DNA from: Muribaculaceae bacterium
GTDB taxonomy: Bacteria; Bacteroidota; Bacteroidia; Bacteroidales; Muribaculaceae
Length of the DNA: 64,000 bases
Direction of reading: 5' to 3'
NCBI GenBank assembly: GCA_029058745.1
Contig: JAIDXM010000106.1
Span: 1-64,000 of the forward strand
Position 1 is the first letter of the stretch. Every line of letters begins with the position of its first letter. A program made the position numbers and the translations under genes. Under the pieces are notes generated by a model. It did not search any database. It had not been told where the DNA came from and was given only the letters and a program-made list of their open reading frames with translations. Below are positions 61,374-64,000 of the stretch, piece by piece.

Positions 61374-61879
61374 ACTTCCTCAAGTTCAGCTTCGCTTTTG
61401 TTTTCAGTGTGGATAATATGCAGGGACAGAAAATAATCTACCGATATTTTCCCAGGTCCGACGAGAATCAGGAAGAAATAAATGCCAAGGAACATTATCG
61501 GCAAGTAGCCTTGTTGTTGCCAGTCGAGCAGATATGATGCCTTATCAACGTAATTGTGCAGGAGATGATATTCAGCGGCGATCATTGCGACAAATGGAGG
61601 GATTATCATGAGGCGCGTCAGAAATCCAACCATTATGAACAGAGAGCAAATCACCTCAATGCATATCATAATGATGAGAGACGTCTCCGAATCCATGCCG
61701 AATACGGAAGGGAACACGTGTTGAGTGTCATAGAATCTCGCGATTTGTCTGATTCCGAACTGCATAAGCATTATTCCCACGAAGAAGCGTAGGAAAAGTC
61801 GTCCGAGATTTGTATATGAATATCCCGTGGTTCTAAAGTAGAGACTTTTAATGAATCTCGACAAACTGAATCTCTTCAT
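61370..61879 (-). CDS. DoxX family membrane protein
   Basis: A 169-residue inner-membrane protein with four helices: '[22 protein letters not shown]', '[23 protein letters not shown]', '[17 protein letters not shown]' and '[26 protein letters not shown]'. The last is the DoxX 'GPGxxSLD' signature. DoxX proteins are linked to quinone or thiosulfate redox or to membrane stress, without a settled role. It is translationally coupled to mnmA. Confidence 0.87.
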   Translation of the reverse strand: MKRFSLSRFIKSLYFRTTGYSYTNLGRLFLRFFVGIMLMQFGIRQIARFYDTQHVFPSVFGMDSETSLIIMICIEVICSLFIMVGFLTRLMIIPPFVAMIAAEYHLLHNYVDKASYLLDWQQQGYLPIMFLGIYFFLILVGPGKISVDYFLSLHIIHTENKSEAELEEV

Positions 61880-61908
61880 AACAAGAATGAGGGAGAGGTC
61901 CTGAATTT

Positions 61909-62817
61909 TTATTTCGCCTGAGTGATTACTTCGTTTATGGCATTTTCGGGGGTTACATTTTTGAGAATGATTTTCCCGTCAGCTCCTATTACATATATGG
62001 ATGGCATCACACGTAGGTCGAAAGATTCTCCAATCGTGGGTGCGTATCCGACTGTCCATTTGTCCGAGTAGTCGGATATCTCATTTTTCCAGTCGGGGTT
62101 TTCGGAGGATACGATATATATTACATTTACCTTTCCTTTTTCGACAGCCTGGGATAGGGCGGTGTTGGATTCCATTCTGAGTCTTGACAACCTCCAGTCG
62201 GTCAGTGAGGGATTGCCGAAAATCAGTATCGTCGGTGTCGTCATCGGGAAATAGGTTGCATCCTTTCCATGTCTGTCTGTGAATTTGAATTCCGGGACAG
62301 GGCTCCCTATAATTGTCTTTTCAAGAGAGGCGAGCTGAATCCTGTACTTGTTTTTCCGTGAGTCCGGAATCTTCTTGTTCTTAATGAAAGCGTTCAGGAA
62401 TTTGACATATACCTCATCAATCCATGCCTCAGCGCGAGGTCCGTAAAGAGCCTCCTCCGCCGCTTTCATGAACTGAATCATCAGCGTCGGATTTTTTGAT
62501 ATTTTCTCAATCAACCTGTCGGCCGAAGCGAGAGTCTTAGTCTTGTCAGCCCATCTCATGGGCACGGAGTAAACGCTGAATGCATCGTTAAGGGCATTCT
62601 GGTCAACTGTTTTTTTCGACTTGAAATCCATAGCATCCCAGAAATGGTCAACCAGATAGTTTGACTTGTCGTTTATGGATTCAATTTCTTGAGGAGCAGA
62701 CGGATATTCAAACAGAGGGGCAATTTCAACCGGATCTTGGGCATATGAGGGAATTGCGCAGAGAATAGAAAGAGACAGGAATGTTGTCTTTAAGGTATTG
62801 TTGAATTTTTTGGTCAT
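61909..62817 (-). CDS. DUF5106 protein with thioredoxin-like domain lacking CxxC
   Basis: A 302-residue secreted protein (signal peptide about 1-26, ending PSYA). The helical N-terminal domain ('SNYLVDHFWDAMDFKSKK...FMKAAEEALYGPRAEAWIDEVYVKFLNAFI') is DUF5106, common in Bacteroidota before a thioredoxin fold. The C-terminal half (about 170-302, 'IGSPVPEFKFTDRHGKD', 'VMPSIYVIGADGKIILKNVTPENAI') is thioredoxin-like with the cis-Pro loop, but the redox CxxC is replaced by 'NPSLTDW', so it is not a standard disulfide enzyme. It is 29 bp before the DoxX gene. Confidence 0.82.
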   Translation of the reverse strand: MTKKFNNTLKTTFLSLSILCAIPSYAQDPVEIAPLFEYPSAPQEIESINDKSNYLVDHFWDAMDFKSKKTVDQNALNDAFSVYSVPMRWADKTKTLASADRLIEKISKNPTLMIQFMKAAEEALYGPRAEAWIDEVYVKFLNAFIKNKKIPDSRKNKYRIQLASLEKTIIGSPVPEFKFTDRHGKDATYFPMTTPTILIFGNPSLTDWRLSRLRMESNTALSQAVEKGKVNVIYIVSSENPDWKNEISDYSDKWTVGYAPTIGESFDLRVMPSIYVIGADGKIILKNVTPENAINEVITQAK

Positions 62818-62861
62818 TTCTTTATTGGTTAATCGTTTTTAGAATAAGACTCGCTATCCGG

Positions 62862-63536
62862 TCATTGTTCCACAAGATTCCTTATGGCGTCAGCCCATGC
62901 CTGATATCCGGAACCAAGGAGATGGAGTCCGTCGTTGGTGAATTCTTTCCTTAATTTGCCGGAGACAGGGTCTGCAAGGCATTCCCAAAGGTCTATGTAA
63001 GAGGCGTCATTCTCATCGGCGATCCTTTTCAGTCTGGCGTTAAGTCTGCGGATGTCTTCCTCCTTTCCGAATAGTTTCTTATACCGTGCGAAATCATTGT
63101 TGACAGGCATTACAGACTGGATGTATAGTTCAGTTTCCGGAGCCTGTGTCCTGATGTCTTCCACAAGGAGACGGTATTCATCTGCTATGGAATCAATCGT
63201 CCGGTCGTGGGATATGTCGTTAATTCCGATCAGGAGAAATATTTTTGCAGGAGAGTTGCTTGTGACTTGTCGCAGGCGCTCCCTGACTCCTGCGATAACA
63301 TCAGATGATATTCCTCGATTTTTGATTTTTCCGTTGCCAAACAGTTCAGAAAATTCTCCGCCATCAGTGATGGAATTGCCAAGGAACACAATATCTCCGG
63401 GATTGACAGGCAGTCGGTCGAACAGACTCACTTTTTGTTCCCAGTATTCACTCCTTGCAACGGCTGTTGAACTGAAGCAAGTGAATGCCACAGACAGTAT
63501 GATGGTGGTTGCGTGATGAAGGAAGACTTTATGCAT
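62862..63536 (-). CDS. Secreted SGNH/GDSL hydrolase
   Basis: A 224-residue esterase-like protein starting at 63536 (MHKVFLHHATTIILSVAF); a longer frame from 63572 overlaps the upstream gene. A signal peptide is present (about 1-28). SGNH blocks: Ser55 in FLGNSITDGG, GIND (104-107), and Asp202/His205 in NDGLHLLGSGY. The catalytic triad is complete. Related Bacteroidales enzymes deacetylate sugars or peptidoglycan or are acylhydrolases acting on glycans; the substrate is not known. The ATG lies one base after the stop of the kinase-like gene. Confidence 0.88.
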   Translation of the reverse strand: MHKVFLHHATTIILSVAFTCFSSTAVARSEYWEQKVSLFDRLPVNPGDIVFLGNSITDGGEFSELFGNGKIKNRGISSDVIAGVRERLRQVTSNSPAKIFLLIGINDISHDRTIDSIADEYRLLVEDIRTQAPETELYIQSVMPVNNDFARYKKLFGKEEDIRRLNARLKRIADENDASYIDLWECLADPVSGKLRKEFTNDGLHLLGSGYQAWADAIRNLVEQ

Positions 63537-63537
63537 T

Positions 63538-64000
63538 TCAGATGACGTTTTTAGCTGAATGATACTCGACAAGTCCTTTTAAGGGAGTCCTTGCGATACA
63601 ACCGGTCTTGAATCCGTTTTTTTCCAATACCTCGTTAAGTATGCTTTCAAAATGAAAGGCAATAGAGCCGACAAAGGAGACAGGGAGCGACATTGTCGGG
63701 TCATATCCAGCTACATTTCGCTTGATGAAAAGCTCGAATTCGTCGAAGACAATTGAGCGGATTGCGGGAATTTCGATGTTCTCCTTTAGGAAAGGAGCGA
63801 AAGAGGCGAGGAATCTGCTTGGAGATGCACTGCGATAGGTCTTGTGTAATATCTCAGGGAGATCCAAGCCATATTGACGTGTGAAAATATCAATTACATT
63901 GTCGGGTAACTGGCGTTTGAAAATGGCGCATAGGAGTTTTTTCCCAAGGGCGGCGCCGCTTCCTTCGTCGCCAAGCACATAACCGAGCGAAGGTGTGTGC
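63538..64000 (-). CDS. BadF/BadG/BcrA/BcrD (N-acetylglucosamine kinase-like) ATPase, 5' end outside window
   Basis: The C-terminal part of a sugar-kinase-fold protein that runs off the window edge; the frame is open to base 64000, reading 'PSLGYVLGDEGSGAALGKKLL'. The GDEGSGAxLG motif is the family's adenosine-binding loop, and 'AGYDPTMSLPVSFVGSIAFHFESIL' is the second half of the ATPase fold. Related proteins phosphorylate N-acetylglucosamine or are activators of dehydratases. The missing N-terminus prevents a firmer call. Confidence 0.82.
   Translation of the reverse strand, partial: HTPSLGYVLGDEGSGAALGKKLLCAIFKRQLPDNVIDIFTRQYGLDLPEILHKTYRSASPSRFLASFAPFLKENIEIPAIRSIVFDEFELFIKRNVAGYDPTMSLPVSFVGSIAFHFESILNEVLEKNGFKTGCIARTPLKGLVEYHSAKNVI

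Overview
The window looks like a chromosomal segment of a gut Bacteroidales, most like the Muribaculaceae. This is an inference from gene content: Bacteroidota families such as DUF5686, DUF5106, the prokaryotic HU-CCDC81/SPOR protein, a YjbQ protein, many ECF sigma factors, GH92/GH2/PL9 glycan enzymes, and many Bacteroidota-type promoters (TTG, about 20 nt, TAnnTTTG). I see no rRNA, tRNA, CRISPR array, intact insertion sequence, prophage or SusC/SusD pair. About 58 protein genes fill most of the sequence; the first 1.3 kb is sparse and holds a truncated BspA-like fragment.

Layout. 0.4-1.1 kb: short hypothetical genes. 1.4-6.1 kb (minus): an oxalate-catabolism operon, formyl-CoA transferase, oxalyl-CoA decarboxylase, AEC transporter and a flavin-reductase-like protein, comparable in its first three genes to E. 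coli yfdW-yfdU-yfdV. 6.4-12.0 kb (minus): PL9-like pectate lyase, HU/SPOR membrane protein, TPR protein, DsbD. 12.1-16.2 kb: lipA-lipB, convergent orphan mlaE-mlaF, uridine kinase. 16.3-20.0 kb: lptB, CPBP protease, holA, flavodoxin/ferredoxin protein. 20.7-26.8 kb: alaS, M23 peptidase, MerR, CYTH enzyme, PepSY-like protein, FNT channel. 27-33 kb: secreted GH92 mannosidase, DUF4332 and DUF5686 proteins. 33.2-37.6 kb: YjbQ and three ECF sigma factors interleaved with small membrane proteins. 37.7-47.4 kb: DEAD-box helicase, then BASS transporter, mtnN, dus and DUF486 (minus), then flavodiiron protein, DNA-glycosylase-like protein, YidE-type transporter, DedA and rpe. 47.5-64 kb (all minus): GH2 galactosidase-like enzyme, an interrupted DUF362 gene, ligA, EamA, truA, speA, then ssb, ArgC-like, ArgR, bifunctional nuclease, mnmA, DoxX, DUF5106, SGNH hydrolase and a GlcNAc-kinase-like gene cut by the window edge.

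The most notable points are: (1) an ArgC homologue that lacks the catalytic Cys and His and sits beside an ArgR with an altered effector-binding motif; (2) a DUF362 gene split by a single in-frame TGA; (3) two nearly identical bidirectional promoters in which each inverted-repeat arm serves as the -7 box for one direction and the -33 box for the other; (4) very long, perfectly paired intergenic hairpins (stems of 22-32 bp) with unrelated arm sequences and mostly no U-tract; (5) the oxalate operon; (6) a likely leaderless CYTH gene; (7) an ECF sigma-factor cluster. No wholly new multi-gene system can be proven from the sequence alone; the altered ArgR/ArgC pair and the long-hairpin family are the best candidates.
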